This document shows, in pieces, positions 54,288 to 62,943 of a DNA stretch of 64,000 nt (positions within the stretch are counted from its first letter, which is position 1; each line of letters begins with the position of its first letter). The position numbers were made by a program, and so were the translations under genes. The stretch lies in NCBI GenBank assembly GCA_026392415.1, contig JAPLCC010000047.1, positions 62,001 to 126,000 on the forward strand. Direction: 5' to 3'. The notes under the pieces are model-generated. The model did no database searches, was not told the origin of the DNA, and saw nothing but the letters and a program-made list of their open reading frames with translations. Source of the DNA: Propionibacteriales bacterium. GTDB taxonomy: Bacteria; Actinomycetota; Actinomycetes; Propionibacteriales; Nocardioidaceae.

Positions 54288-54362
54288 TCGAATGTCTGAT
54301 CGATCAGCTTCTGTCGGACCGGCTCACTAGACATGGGTCGTCCACTTCCCCCGGAGGTTTCC

Positions 54363-54734
54363 ATGAGCACCATCGCCATCGCACCGCAGGCCCGCCCCGT
54401 CCGCCGCACGACGAGCCAGGTTCGCCGTCCGAGCAGCCAGGTCCGGCTGACCCGCCGCGGCCGACTGGTCGTGCTGGCGCTGGCCTTCGCCGTCGTGGTC
54501 GCCGCTGCTGTGTGGCTGGCCGCCGGTTCGGCCGCGACCCGCGAGGGTGGCGGCTCGCCCGCGATCGAGGTCGTCACGGTCGCCCCGGGCGAGACCCTCT
54601 GGGGCCTGGCGAGCGACGTGGCTGCCACCACCGGCGACGACGTCCGCTCGGTGATGGAGCAGATCCAGCAGCTCAACACGCTCGACTCGAGCATGGTCTA
54701 CGCCGGCCAGCAGCTCCGCGTTCCGACGGAGTAG
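54363..54734 (+). CDS. LysM protein, ChiZ/YneA/DivS-like SOS division inhibitor
   Basis: A 123-residue protein: basic N-terminus, one membrane segment (LVVLALAFAVVVAAAVWLAAG), then an extracytoplasmic LysM domain (VTVAPGETLWGLASDVAATT...SSMVYAGQQLRVP). This layout, and divergence from lexA, match YneA of Bacillus and ChiZ (Rv2719c) of M. tuberculosis, which delay septation during DNA damage. GGAGG precedes the ATG. Three SOS boxes lie upstream. Sequence similarity alone is short; context makes the case. Confidence 0.85.
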   Translation: MSTIAIAPQARPVRRTTSQVRRPSSQVRLTRRGRLVVLALAFAVVVAAAVWLAAGSAATREGGGSPAIEVVTVAPGETLWGLASDVAATTGDDVRSVMEQIQQLNTLDSSMVYAGQQLRVPTE

Positions 54735-54824
54735 GCACAGACTCTCCGCCGCTTCGACCCCGGTGGAGTAGGGGAAGACGAGGGGCGGGCCTGGCTCATG
54801 CAGCCGGGTCCGCCCTTCGCGCTT

Positions 54825-55154
54825 TCACCGAGCGGCGCGCTTGCCGCCCTTGGGTGTCGTGGGGTCCCGCTTGACGCGGGGTGCCGGGCTCTCGCTCAGC
54901 CCGATCGCCCGCGAGAGACGTACGGCCAGCATGAAGGACAGGAAGAGGCAGAACATGCCGCCCAGCGAGGCGATGAGCAGGAAGAACCAGGCAATGCCCT
55001 TGCCGTCGTGGCGCGCGGTCGAGCCGAAGTCGATCGCGGACAGCACGAGGTATCCCCACGCGACCAGGGTGAACGTGATGCCGACGGCGAGCAAGAACAG
55101 GTCGGGTCGAAAGCCTGCCTTGACCCGCTCCCCGGAACGCTTGCCTCCCGTCAC
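54825..55154 (-). CDS. Small membrane protein, two segments
   Basis: A 109-residue protein with two hydrophobic segments (FLLAVGITFTLVAWGYLVLSA, IAWFFLLIASLGGMFCLFLSFMLAV in pieces) and a basic C-terminal tail (KRDPTTPKGGKRAAR). GTG start. Unknown family; common next to lexA-nrdR regions in this group is possible but not certain. Confidence 0.7.
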   Translation of the reverse strand: MTGGKRSGERVKAGFRPDLFLLAVGITFTLVAWGYLVLSAIDFGSTARHDGKGIAWFFLLIASLGGMFCLFLSFMLAVRLSRAIGLSESPAPRVKRDPTTPKGGKRAAR

Positions 55155-55209
55155 GGCGTCATTGTGTCCGATGGGTGGGTGGAACGCCCGGGCAACCCAC
55201 CGGTCCCCA

Positions 55210-55734
55210 CTACTCGGCTGCCCCGACGATGTAGGACATGATCGCGCCGCCGGACTGGTCGTCGGCGGAGGTCAGCACGACCTGGTACTTGTCGCTCCTG
55301 AATCCGGCGTAGGTGCCCGTGGACTGGCCCTGGCTCTCGAACCCGGCGTCCTCGAGCTTCGCCGACGCCTCGTCGAAGGCGTCCGCGGCGCTGCTGTCGA
55401 CCTGGGTGCTCACGGTCCAGCCCTGGGTGTCGCCGTCGTTGGTGCGGCTGCCGAACTTCACGTCGCCGATGAGGGGGACGTCGTCCTCGGGGAAGCCGTC
55501 GGGCAGGTCGCCGCCGCTGACGTAGGAGCCGTCGCTGTTCTCGATCTTGACCTCGCCACCGTCGATGTCGACGTCCACGTCGCCGCTGGAGCCGTCCTTG
55601 ATGGCTTCCTCGGCGGCGTTCTCGGCGGCGTTCTCCAGGGCGTCGCCACAGGCGCTCAGCGTGAACGGCAGGACGAGGGCGGCGGCGGCAATGCCGAAGG
55701 TACGGCGCAGGTGCGGGCGGGTGGGGACGGACAT
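55210..55734 (-). CDS. Secreted lipoprotein, unknown function
   Basis: A 174-residue lipoprotein. The signal peptide ends in lipobox LSAC. It is followed by an Asp/Ala-rich stretch and a folded domain (VDVDIDGGEVKIENSDGSYVSGGDLPDGFPEDDVPLIGDV). The PDGFPEDDVPL motif recurs in actinobacterial lipoproteins of unknown role. Start ATG 55734. A 343-bp gap separates it from nrdR. Confidence 0.8.
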   Translation of the reverse strand: MSVPTRPHLRRTFGIAAAALVLPFTLSACGDALENAAENAAEEAIKDGSSGDVDVDIDGGEVKIENSDGSYVSGGDLPDGFPEDDVPLIGDVKFGSRTNDGDTQGWTVSTQVDSSAADAFDEASAKLEDAGFESQGQSTGTYAGFRSDKYQVVLTSADDQSGGAIMSYIVGAAE

Positions 55735-56077
55735 GGGGGCTCCTCGGGTCAGCGGCCTGGGGGAGGGCTCGCAAAGGGGGTGGCAGGGGGTGGCCGGACC
55801 CGAGACACGCCGGTCGAAAACCTGGTGGGAACCACTCTGGCGTGCCGGTGACCTGCGCAAACAGCGTCCCGGGTAAAAGTTCTGCGATCTCCTTCGACCC
55901 CGGTCTTGCACCCGTGGTGGTCGGGGCGTACGGTTACCACTACATCTAGTAGTTACAACGATGTAGTTCTCCACATCTAGTCCACAGGACCGGGGGTGGA
56001 GTTGCACAGATCACACGAAGTTGTGCACAGAAAGCTCCCCGGCTCTCCACAGCCACCGATCCTCGGGAGGAGGACCC
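55735..56077. other. Intergenic region with nrdR-nrdJ control sites
   Basis: The 343-bp gap between the leftward lipoprotein gene and rightward nrdR. Its first 200 bases show no gene or clear motif beyond GC-rich sequence. Its last 140 contain the two NrdR boxes and, near the end, the GGGAGGAGGACCC ribosome-binding site of nrdR. Confidence 0.7.
55937..55983 (+). promoter_or_regulatory. Paired NrdR boxes
   Basis: Both boxes contain ACATCTAGT (55942-55950 and 55973-55981). Their 16-bp frames (55937-55952 and 55968-55983) fit the NrdR consensus C-w-A-t-A-T-a-T-w-G-t with one mismatch in the second. They are 31 bp apart, three helical turns, the normal NrdR spacing. They sit upstream of nrdR-nrdJ. 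Confidence 0.75.
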
Positions 56078-56554
56078 ATGCACTGTCCGTACTGCAAGCA
56101 CCTCGACACGAAGGTCCTCGACTCCCGGGTGTCCGACGACGGCTGCGCGATCCGTCGCCGCCGGATGTGCCAGTCCTGCGAGAAGCGTTTCACCACGGTC
56201 GAGGCGATGCAGCTGACCGTGCTCAAGCGCTCCGGCGCAACCGAGCCGTTCGCCCGCGACAAGGCAGTCTCCGGCGTGCGCAAGGCGTGCAAGGGACGTC
56301 CGGTGGAAGAGGACGACCTGGCTCGCCTGGGCCAGGAGGTCGAGGACCAGTTGCGCCTCGCCGGCAGCCCCGAGATCGCCGCCCATGAAGTGGGCCTGGC
56401 GATCCTCTCGCCGCTGCGCCGGCTCGACGAGGTCGCCTACCTCCGCTTCGCCTCGGTCTACCGCGGGTTCGACTCCGCGGCTGACTTCGAGAACGAGATC
56501 GCTCTCCTGCGCGCCGAGCGCCAGTTGCAGAGCGAACCAGCCCCCACGGGCTGA
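56078..56554 (+). CDS. nrdR: Transcriptional repressor NrdR
   Basis: A 158-residue repressor. The zinc ribbon uses C3, C6, C31, C34 (MHCPYC...MCQSCEKRF), followed by an ATP-cone domain ([29 protein letters not shown]). NrdR binds ATP/dATP and represses ribonucleotide reductase genes when dNTPs are ample. Its target nrdJ is immediately downstream, and paired boxes lie upstream. Strong ribosome-binding site. Confidence 0.97.
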   Translation: MHCPYCKHLDTKVLDSRVSDDGCAIRRRRMCQSCEKRFTTVEAMQLTVLKRSGATEPFARDKAVSGVRKACKGRPVEEDDLARLGQEVEDQLRLAGSPEIAAHEVGLAILSPLRRLDEVAYLRFASVYRGFDSAADFENEIALLRAERQLQSEPAPTG

Positions 56555-56659
56555 CCACAGACGCCCGGCAGGTGGTGGGGAAGCCGCCTGCCGGGCCACC
56601 CATCGATGAACAGACACCGCCGCACCAGCAAGCACCAGTTCCAGGAGACCAGGAGAGTC

Positions 56660-59572
56660 ATGACCGAGACGGCCAGCAACCAGACCGAAGCAGGAGCCGC
56701 ACACCGCGGTTCCGACAAGGGTCTGAAGATCGAGCGGATCTTCAGCACCGAGGGTGTGCACCCCTACGACGCGATCACCTGGGAGCGCCGCGACGTCGTC
56801 CAGAAGAACTGGAAGACCCAGGAGACCGTCTTCGAGCAGCTCGGTGTCGAGTTCCCCGACTTCTGGTCGCTGAACGCCTCCACCATCGTCACCACCAAGT
56901 ACTTCCGTGGAGCGGTCGGCACCCCCGAGCGCGAGACCGGTCTCAAGCAGCTCATCGACCGGGTCGTGTCGCGCTACACGCAGGCCGGCATCGAGAACGG
57001 TTACTTCGCGTCTGCGGCGGACGCCGAGGTGTTCGACCACGAGCTGACCTGGCTGCTCGTGAACCAGTACTTCTCCTTCAACTCTCCGGTCTGGTTCAAC
57101 GTCGGCACGCAGTCCCCGCAGCAGGTCTCCGCCTGCTTCATCCTCTCGGTGGATGACTCGATGGACTCGATCCTGAACTGGTACAAGGAAGAGGGCTTCA
57201 TCTTCAAGGGCGGCTCCGGCGCCGGCCTGAACCTCTCCCGCATCCGCTCCTCCAAGGAGCTGCTGAGCAGCGGCGGCACGGCCTCGGGCCCGGTCTCCTT
57301 CATGCGCGGCGCCGACGCCTCGGCCGGCACCATCAAGTCGGGCGGCGCCACGCGTCGTGCGGCGAAGATGGTCGTGCTCGACGTCGACCACCCCGACATC
57401 GAGGAGTTCGTCGAGACCAAGTGGCGCGAAGAGGACAAGATCCGCGCCCTGCGTGACGCCGGCTTCGACATGGACCTGGGCGGGCGTGACATCACCTCGG
57501 TGCAGTACCAGAACGCCAACAACTCGGTCCGCGTCAACGACGAGTTCATGCGCGCGGTCGAGGACGGTCGCGAGTTCGGCCTGCGTTCGCGCAAGGACGG
57601 CTCGGTCATCGAGACCGTCGACGCCCGCACCCTGTTCCGCAAGATCAGCGAGGCCGCCTGGGCCTGCGCCGACCCGGGCCTGCAGTACGACGACACGATC
57701 AACGACTGGCACACCAACCCGGAGACGGGCCGGATCACCGCGTCCAACCCGTGCTCGGAGTACATGTCGCTCGACAACTCCTCGTGCAACCTCGCCTCGC
57801 TCAACCTGATGAAGTTCCTCAAGGACGACGACACGTTCGACGCCCCGCTGTTCGCGAAGGCCGTCGAGCTGATCATCACCGCGATGGACATCTCGATCTG
57901 CTTCGCCGACTTCCCGACCGAGGCGATCGGCGACACGACCCGCGACTACCGCCAGCTCGGCATCGGTTACGCCAACCTCGGCGCCCTGCTGATGGCGATG
58001 GGCCTGGGCTACGACTCCGACGGCGGCCGCGCCATGGCAGCCACCATCACCTCCTTGATGACCGGTACGTCGTACCGTCGCTCGGCGGAGCTGGCCGACA
58101 TCGTCGGTCCCTACGCCGGCTACGCCCGCAACGCGGAGGCGCACAACCGGGTGATGCGCAAGCACCAGGCGGCCAACGACGAGGTGCGCACGCTGCACAT
58201 CTCCGACGCCGAGGTGCACAAGCTGGCCAGCGCCGAGTGGGCGAAGGTCGTCGAGCTCGGCAAGACCAACGGCTTCCGCAACGCGCAGGCCTCGGTGCTC
58301 GCGCCGACCGGCACCATCGGCTTCATGATGGACTGCGACACGACCGGTATCGAGCCGGACTTCTCGCTGGTCAAGTTCAAGAAGCTCGTCGGTGGCGGCT
58401 CGATGCAGATCGTCAACCAGACGATTCCGCGGGCGCTGCGCAAGCTGGGCTATGACGGCGAGTTGGTGGAGGCGATCGTTGCCTACATCGCCGAGCACGG
58501 CCACGTCGTCGACGCCCCCGGCCTCAAGCCGGAGCACTACGAGATCTTCGACACCGCGATGGGCGAGCGTTCGCTCAAGCCCATGGGCCACGTGAAGATG
58601 ATGGCTGCCTGCCAGCCGTTCCTCTCGGGCGCGATCTCCAAGACGGTCAACCTGCCGGAGTCCGCTTCGGTCGAGGAGATCGAGACCATCTACATGGAGT
58701 CGTGGAAGCTCGGCCTCAAGGCCACCGCGATCTACCGCGACAACTGCAAGGTCGGCCAGCCCCTGGCCGACGGCGGCGGCAAGGCCAAGAAGGACGCGGC
58801 CGATGCTGCGGACGCCGCGGCTGACGCCAAGGTCATCGAGAAGGTCGTGGAGAAGGTCGTCTACGCCCCGACCCGCAAGCGCCTCCCGAAGTCGCGCTCG
58901 GCCCGGACCACCTCGTTCTCGGTGTCCGGTGCCCAGGGCTACATGACCTCGGGTGCGCACGACGACGGCACGCTCGGCGAGATCTTCCTCAAGCTCGGCA
59001 AGCAGGGCTCGACCCTGGCCGGCGTGATGGATGCCTTCTCGATCGCGGTCTCGATCGGCCTGCAGTACGGCGTCCCGCTGGAGACCTACGTCTCGAAGTT
59101 CACCAACCTGCGCTTCGAGCCCGCCGGCCTCACCGACGACCCGGACGTCCGGATGGCGCAGTCGATCATGGACTACGTCTTCCGCCGCCTGGCGCTGGAC
59201 TACCTGTCCTTCGAGGACCGCTCCGCCCTCGGCATCTACTCCGCTGACGAGCGCCAGCGCCACCTCGAGACCGGTTCGTACGAGCCCCTCGAGGAGACCG
59301 GCTCGGCGTCCGAGCTGATCGACACCGAGGCGTTGGTCGAGGAGGCCGGTCACGGCCGTCTCGAGACCACTGACGCCGAAGTCGTCGAGGACCCGCTCGC
59401 CGGCGCCCCCGCCGTCGAGGTCAAGGTCGCCAAGACCTCGGCCGAGCTCCTCGAGCAGCTCACCGGCACCGCGGTCGACAGCCCGCTCTGCCTCACCTGC
59501 GGCACGAAGATGCGCCCCGCTGGCTCGTGCTACGTGTGCGAAGGCTGCGGAAGCACCAGCGGCTGCAGCTGA
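56660..59572 (+). CDS. nrdJ: Vitamin B12-dependent ribonucleotide reductase NrdJ (class II)
   Basis: A 970-residue class II enzyme that makes all dNDPs or dNTPs with adenosylcobalamin, and works with or without oxygen. The reductase core has the N363-P-C365-S-E367 radical motif, and earlier SACFILSVDDS and GGSGAGLNLSRIRSS. The C-terminus ends in a cysteine-rich tail (CLTCGTKMRPAGSCYVCEGCG). Residues about 892-903 (LVEEAGHGRLET) come from an in-frame palindromic repeat. ATG 56660 follows AGGAG. Confidence 0.97.
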   Translation: MTETASNQTEAGAAHRGSDKGLKIERIFSTEGVHPYDAITWERRDVVQKNWKTQETVFEQLGVEFPDFWSLNASTIVTTKYFRGAVGTPERETGLKQLIDRVVSRYTQAGIENGYFASAADAEVFDHELTWLLVNQYFSFNSPVWFNVGTQSPQQVSACFILSVDDSMDSILNWYKEEGFIFKGGSGAGLNLSRIRSSKELLSSGGTASGPVSFMRGADASAGTIKSGGATRRAAKMVVLDVDHPDIEEFVETKWREEDKIRALRDAGFDMDLGGRDITSVQYQNANNSVRVNDEFMRAVEDGREFGLRSRKDGSVIETVDARTLFRKISEAAWACADPGLQYDDTINDWHTNPETGRITASNPCSEYMSLDNSSCNLASLNLMKFLKDDDTFDAPLFAKAVELIITAMDISICFADFPTEAIGDTTRDYRQLGIGYANLGALLMAMGLGYDSDGGRAMAATITSLMTGTSYRRSAELADIVGPYAGYARNAEAHNRVMRKHQAANDEVRTLHISDAEVHKLASAEWAKVVELGKTNGFRNAQASVLAPTGTIGFMMDCDTTGIEPDFSLVKFKKLVGGGSMQIVNQTIPRALRKLGYDGELVEAIVAYIAEHGHVVDAPGLKPEHYEIFDTAMGERSLKPMGHVKMMAACQPFLSGAISKTVNLPESASVEEIETIYMESWKLGLKATAIYRDNCKVGQPLADGGGKAKKDAADAADAAADAKVIEKVVEKVVYAPTRKRLPKSRSARTTSFSVSGAQGYMTSGAHDDGTLGEIFLKLGKQGSTLAGVMDAFSIAVSIGLQYGVPLETYVSKFTNLRFEPAGLTDDPDVRMAQSIMDYVFRRLALDYLSFEDRSALGIYSADERQRHLETGSYEPLEETGSASELIDTEALVEEAGHGRLETTDAEVVEDPLAGAPAVEVKVAKTSAELLEQLTGTAVDSPLCLTCGTKMRPAGSCYVCEGCGSTSGCS
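59335..59368. repeat. Palindromic repeat copy inside nrdJ
   Basis: GGTCGAGGA, inner stem GGCCG/CGGCC, loop GTCA, GTCTCGAGACC; same frame as the dapF copy (V-E-E-x-G-H-x-R-L). Confidence 0.85.
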
Positions 59573-59582
59573 TCAACGCGGA

Positions 59583-59617
59583 GGTCGAGGAGGTCGCGCT
59601 GCGACCGTCTCGAGACC
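59583..59617. repeat. Palindromic repeat copy after nrdJ
   Basis: GGTCGAGGA, inner stem GGTCGC/GCGACC, loop GCT, GTCTCGAGACC; starts 10 bases after the nrdJ stop and precedes the terminator. Confidence 0.85.
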
Positions 59618-59626
59618 CGTGAAGCA

Positions 59627-59665
59627 CGAAGGCCCGGTCTCCTCTTGCGAGGAGCCGGGCCTTCG
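59627..59665 (+). terminator. Terminator of nrdJ
   Basis: Arms 59627-59644 and 59649-59665 pair with one bulged T around loop TTGC; located 54 bases after the stop. Confidence 0.75.
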
Positions 59666-59734
59666 CTCGTCCTGCTCCGAGCCCGCGTGGTTCGCAAAGG
59701 TCGAGCTATCCGGGTCCGGACCCGCGCTCGGTAC

Positions 59735-60634
59735 TTAACTCGCTAGGAACTGGTCGTATCGGATCTGCAATCGATCCTGGTCGGGACGATCACGGCGCGA
59801 CCGCGGAAGAACTAGAGAGCGACCATGCATTTCCTGTAGCCCGTGGAGAAGCATTGGCCCGTCTGTCTCCTGCAGGAGCGGATCGTTCAGTTGGACGCGA
59901 TAGTCCGCGGTGATGCCTAGGATGTTTGTGTCGTAGGCCGCGTGGTGAATCTTGCACAGGCTTAGGCCGTTGGTAACCGCGGCTGCGCCAAGTTCGTCGG
60001 CATCGCCGATGATGTGAGCGGCGTCGAGCAACTGTGGCTTCTTAAGCACACAGATCGTGCACTGACCCTCGTACGCGAGCATGATCTGAGCACGAAATGC
60101 TCGCTGGTGCACGCGCTGGCGTACCAATCGCTCGGCGTATCTTCGTTCTACCTCCGACAGGCGGCCCAGGTCCGCAACGTGGGCGAGGCTAGCGTCGACG
60201 GCGAGTGTGAACTCCCGTGCGACGGGGTCGTCACCGATGACGTAGACCGGGTAGATCGGCACGTAGGTCGCCTTGGCGATCTTGTGGAATCGGATGATCG
60301 GCAACTCCAGCTCCATTGCACGTCGGAGCTTGACGTTCTTCCCACCCACCGGTCCTGCCTGGTAGCTGTATCGAAGTAGACCGCCGGCGAGCTCTCGGTC
60401 TGCGTACGGGCCGTCGGGCGACGTAAGGATCGAGAGCGTGGCTGATAGGCCGCTTGGGTTCCAGATTCCGCCTCCACCCGGGTCGACAACCCGGATGCGT
60501 CGTCCGTCGTTGAGGGGAAGGTCCTCGAGTTCGTTCCAGTGCACATAGCCGCCCTGATTGTCGGAAAGCTCCAAGATGCACTCTGCGACGTGGTCTCGGT
60601 AGAACACGTCGGGTCGCAGCTCGGGTCCACTCAT
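59735..60634 (-). CDS. HNH endonuclease, restriction-like
   Basis: A 299-residue protein. The C-terminal third is an HNH_2-type nuclease: C-x2-C (QCTIC), D-A-A-H-I, N-G-L-S-L-C-K-I-H-H-A-A-Y-D. The N-terminal 150 residues contain GGYVHWNELEDLP and LLRYSYQAG-x-KLRRAMELELPIIRFHKI, a domain often fused to this nuclease that may recognise modified or foreign DNA. Stand-alone, with no methylase next to it. Its base composition is visibly lower in GC than its neighbours, suggesting acquisition. Confidence 0.85.
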   Translation of the reverse strand: MSGPELRPDVFYRDHVAECILELSDNQGGYVHWNELEDLPLNDGRRIRVVDPGGGGIWNPSGLSATLSILTSPDGPYADRELAGGLLRYSYQAGPVGGKNVKLRRAMELELPIIRFHKIAKATYVPIYPVYVIGDDPVAREFTLAVDASLAHVADLGRLSEVERRYAERLVRQRVHQRAFRAQIMLAYEGQCTICVLKKPQLLDAAHIIGDADELGAAAVTNGLSLCKIHHAAYDTNILGITADYRVQLNDPLLQETDGPMLLHGLQEMHGRSLVLPRSRRDRPDQDRLQIRYDQFLAS

Positions 60635-60743
60635 GTGCGGAGCTTAGGTCGGTAGCGAATGTCGTGGGGTGTCATCTGGAAGTTGCCAGTCGCCCCATCC
60701 CCGCGTGGGCCCGGGCTATCGGCACGCTTTGACCTGGCTTACC

Positions 60744-61157
60744 TCAAGTACGTCCATCGAGCTGCTGTAGCCGCTCGACGGCTGGAACATCGGCCGGTGC
60801 CCAGCCGAGACTGTCGAGTTTGTTCGGCGCGAGCCAGGCAAGCTCCGCATGCTGGGTCGCGGTCGGCGTACCGTCGATCAACTCGCAGTAGTACGTCGTC
60901 AGCGTGATGACCCCAAAGCCGTATTCGTGAGTCGTGGCTGCCACCTCATCGCCGACCCGGACGTGACAGCCGAGCTCTTCGACGATCTCCCGCGTCAACG
61001 CATCTGCAGGTGCTTCGCCGGGCTCGACCTTGCCGCCGGGGAACTCCCACAGGTGACCGGTCTCCCCGCCCGGTCCGCGCTTGGCGCACAGCACCAGGCC
61101 GTCGCGGACGATCACGGCTCCGACGACCACGATGTGCTTCACCTCGGGCGTGGCCAT
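60744..61157 (-). CDS. MutT-type NUDIX hydrolase
   Basis: A 137-residue 8-oxo-dGTP diphosphatase-like protein. The NUDIX box is complete: GGKVEPGEAPADALTREIVEELG. HIVVVGAVIVRDGLVLCAKRGPGGETGHLWEFPGG is the MutT/CTP-pyrophosphohydrolase start. Start ATG 61157 is preferred to the longer frame. It cleans oxidised nucleotides or hydrolyses CTP-type substrates. Sits in the lower-GC patch but reads as a normal housekeeping gene. Confidence 0.88.
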   Translation of the reverse strand: MATPEVKHIVVVGAVIVRDGLVLCAKRGPGGETGHLWEFPGGKVEPGEAPADALTREIVEELGCHVRVGDEVAATTHEYGFGVITLTTYYCELIDGTPTATQHAELAWLAPNKLDSLGWAPADVPAVERLQQLDGRT

Positions 61158-61204
61158 GCCAGGAGCGTAGGTGCGTGGGTCTGTTTGGGAAGTCGAGTCC
61201 ATTG

Positions 61205-61717
61205 CTACTCGGTCTGGCGGGGAGGTCGCCCCGGGCGACGCGTCCACGTCGGGATCCACTTCTCGACGTCTTGGCGGACGCGAAGTGGACCGGCCTTGAG
61301 GGTCATGACGGCCGGCGGGAAGTCAGGGCGGCTGGCCAGTTGGGCGGCGCGCTGTCGTGAGACTCCGAGGAGCTCGGCGATCTCGGCATGTCCCACCAGT
61401 TCGGGGATCGCGGGGCGTGTGAGGTCAAGACGCATCCGATCCTCGTTCACGACCTCGACGCCATGGGCGCGGATGCCCGTGTGGCCCTCCACGCGATCAA
61501 GGCCGATCCTGGCTGCTTCACGAACAGTTTCGGCAGTCACGTTGAGGACACCGGAGTACGTCACCTCGTCGGACTTCCCTCGGGCGTGCTCCCAGTCGTC
61601 GATCGTGATCCCCGGCCGGAGGTCACCAAGCTTCTCGATGAAGTCGATGCAGTCCTCATCCGTCATGGGCGGAGCGCTCCACTCGACGCTGACGTGCCAC
61701 ATCGGTGCTTCGGTCAA
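61205..61717 (-). CDS. Hypothetical protein with C-terminal DNA-binding helix-turn-helix
   Basis: A 170-residue protein. The C-terminal part (ELVGHAEIAELLGVSRQRAAQLASRPDFPPAVMTLKAGPLRVRQDVEKWIPTW) is an AlpA/excisionase-like winged helix of the MerR type. The N-terminal half resembles no family I know. Such proteins occur on genomic islands and as stand-alone regulators. Start near 61717. Confidence 0.75.
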   Translation of the reverse strand: MTEAPMWHVSVEWSAPPMTDEDCIDFIEKLGDLRPGITIDDWEHARGKSDEVTYSGVLNVTAETVREAARIGLDRVEGHTGIRAHGVEVVNEDRMRLDLTRPAIPELVGHAEIAELLGVSRQRAAQLASRPDFPPAVMTLKAGPLRVRQDVEKWIPTWTRRPGRPPRQTE

Positions 61718-61888
61718 GGCACTTTCCTCCCTGGGGTGAAACGTAGTTGGCTGTTCCTACCTGCGGACCTTGAGGCGAGTCCAGCAAAATACGCTTGTCG
61801 ATGACAAGGTGGATCCACCCCTGATCCGCCCGCAGGCGCTGGTCGCGGGAAGGTACGCCGGATCGAGGTTCGTGTGCAGACTGGCCAC

Positions 61889-62353
61889 ATGGTCTCGTTG
61901 AAGTACGCCGTCGTCGAGCGCGAGCGCAGGTTCCTGGTCGCGGCACTCCCTGCCGGAGTGGGGGAGACGTGGGAGATCGAGGACCGGTACGTCGACGGCA
62001 GTCGCCTCCGGCTTCGGGAGGTACGACGGCCCGACGGCACCATCGTTCGCAAGCTCGGCCACAAGGTCCGCCTCGATGACAGCCCGGCCGAGGTCGCCTG
62101 CACGTCGCTCTACCTCGACGACGCGGAGTGGGCCCTGCTGCGGGCAAGCCTGCCGGGCCGCACGCTGCGCAAGCGCCGACACCATGTGCACCGCGACGGC
62201 TGGCACGTCGTCGTCGACGAGCTCGAGGACGGCACGCTGCTCGCCGAGATCGACGACGCTGACCGGGAGCCGCAGCCCCTGCCCGACTGGCTCGACGTGA
62301 TCGAAGACGTCAGCGACGACGAGGCCTGGACGGGTGCTGCGCTGAGCACCTGA
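61889..62353 (+). CDS. CYTH-domain protein (triphosphate tunnel enzyme)
   Basis: A 154-residue protein with the CYTH signature E-R-E-R-R-F-L (E-x-E-x-K with Arg for Lys), followed by IEDRYVDGSRLRLREVRRPDGTIVRKLGHK and DELEDGTLLAEID. The fold binds triphosphates in a metal-lined tunnel; the likely activity is inorganic triphosphatase or an adenylate-cyclase-like reaction. ATG 61889 chosen; GTG 61874 is possible. Confidence 0.85.
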   Translation: MVSLKYAVVERERRFLVAALPAGVGETWEIEDRYVDGSRLRLREVRRPDGTIVRKLGHKVRLDDSPAEVACTSLYLDDAEWALLRASLPGRTLRKRRHHVHRDGWHVVVDELEDGTLLAEIDDADREPQPLPDWLDVIEDVSDDEAWTGAALST

Positions 62354-62406
62354 GGTTCCTCCCCAGGTACGACGACACGGGAGTCGCGAGCCGCGAGGAT
62401 CAACCC

Positions 62407-62895
62407 ATGCGCCTTCCCGCCTCCCTCGTGCGCCCGCTGATCAAGTCGGGCAAGAAGCCGATGAACGCCATGCGCGCGCCCGAGGCCATGACGGTCCTCG
62501 ACCGACCCGTCCAGCACACCGACTTCGCCAGCCTCGACGGCCACGTCCACGTGCTGCTGGTGACCTACAAGCGCGACGGCACACCCATTCCGTCGCCGGT
62601 GTGGTTCGCCCTCGACGGGCAGACCCTTTACGTCTGGACCGAGATCAACGCGTTCAAGGCCAAGCGGATCCGCAACGACCCGCGGGCGCTCCTCGCGCCC
62701 TGCGATGCGCGCGGCGTACCCGAGGGTGATCCGATCGCCGCCCGTGGCCGGGTCCTGACCGACGAGGCTGATCGCCAGCGCGCGGCGAAGGTGATCCGCA
62801 GCCAGTGGGGCATCGGCCGACGGGTCTTCGAAGCGTTGTCGCGCCCGCTCACCGACGTCCACTACCTGGCCTTCGAACCGGCGCCCGCCCCCTGA
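62407..62895 (+). CDS. PPOX-class F420-dependent oxidoreductase
   Basis: A 162-residue split-barrel flavoprotein (FASLDGHVHVLLVTYKRDGTPIPSPVWFALDGQTLYVWTEINAFKAKRIRNDPRALLAPCDARG). The actinobacterial F420-binding PPOX group is the best match. GAGGA lies upstream of the ATG. It may reduce or oxidise xenobiotics or tetrapyrroles. Confidence 0.85.
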   Translation: MRLPASLVRPLIKSGKKPMNAMRAPEAMTVLDRPVQHTDFASLDGHVHVLLVTYKRDGTPIPSPVWFALDGQTLYVWTEINAFKAKRIRNDPRALLAPCDARGVPEGDPIAARGRVLTDEADRQRAAKVIRSQWGIGRRVFEALSRPLTDVHYLAFEPAPAP

Positions 62896-62943
62896 CCTCG
62901 TCGTTCCCCTGACAGCGTCGGACCGTCGTCGTACGGTCCGGTC

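Noticed and set aside
55946..59353. A 1135-residue open frame antisense to nrdJ
   Set aside because: Long antisense frames are expected opposite high-GC genes. The translation is low-complexity (Leu/Gly/Arg/Asp/Val) with no family motifs, while nrdJ on the other strand is unambiguous.
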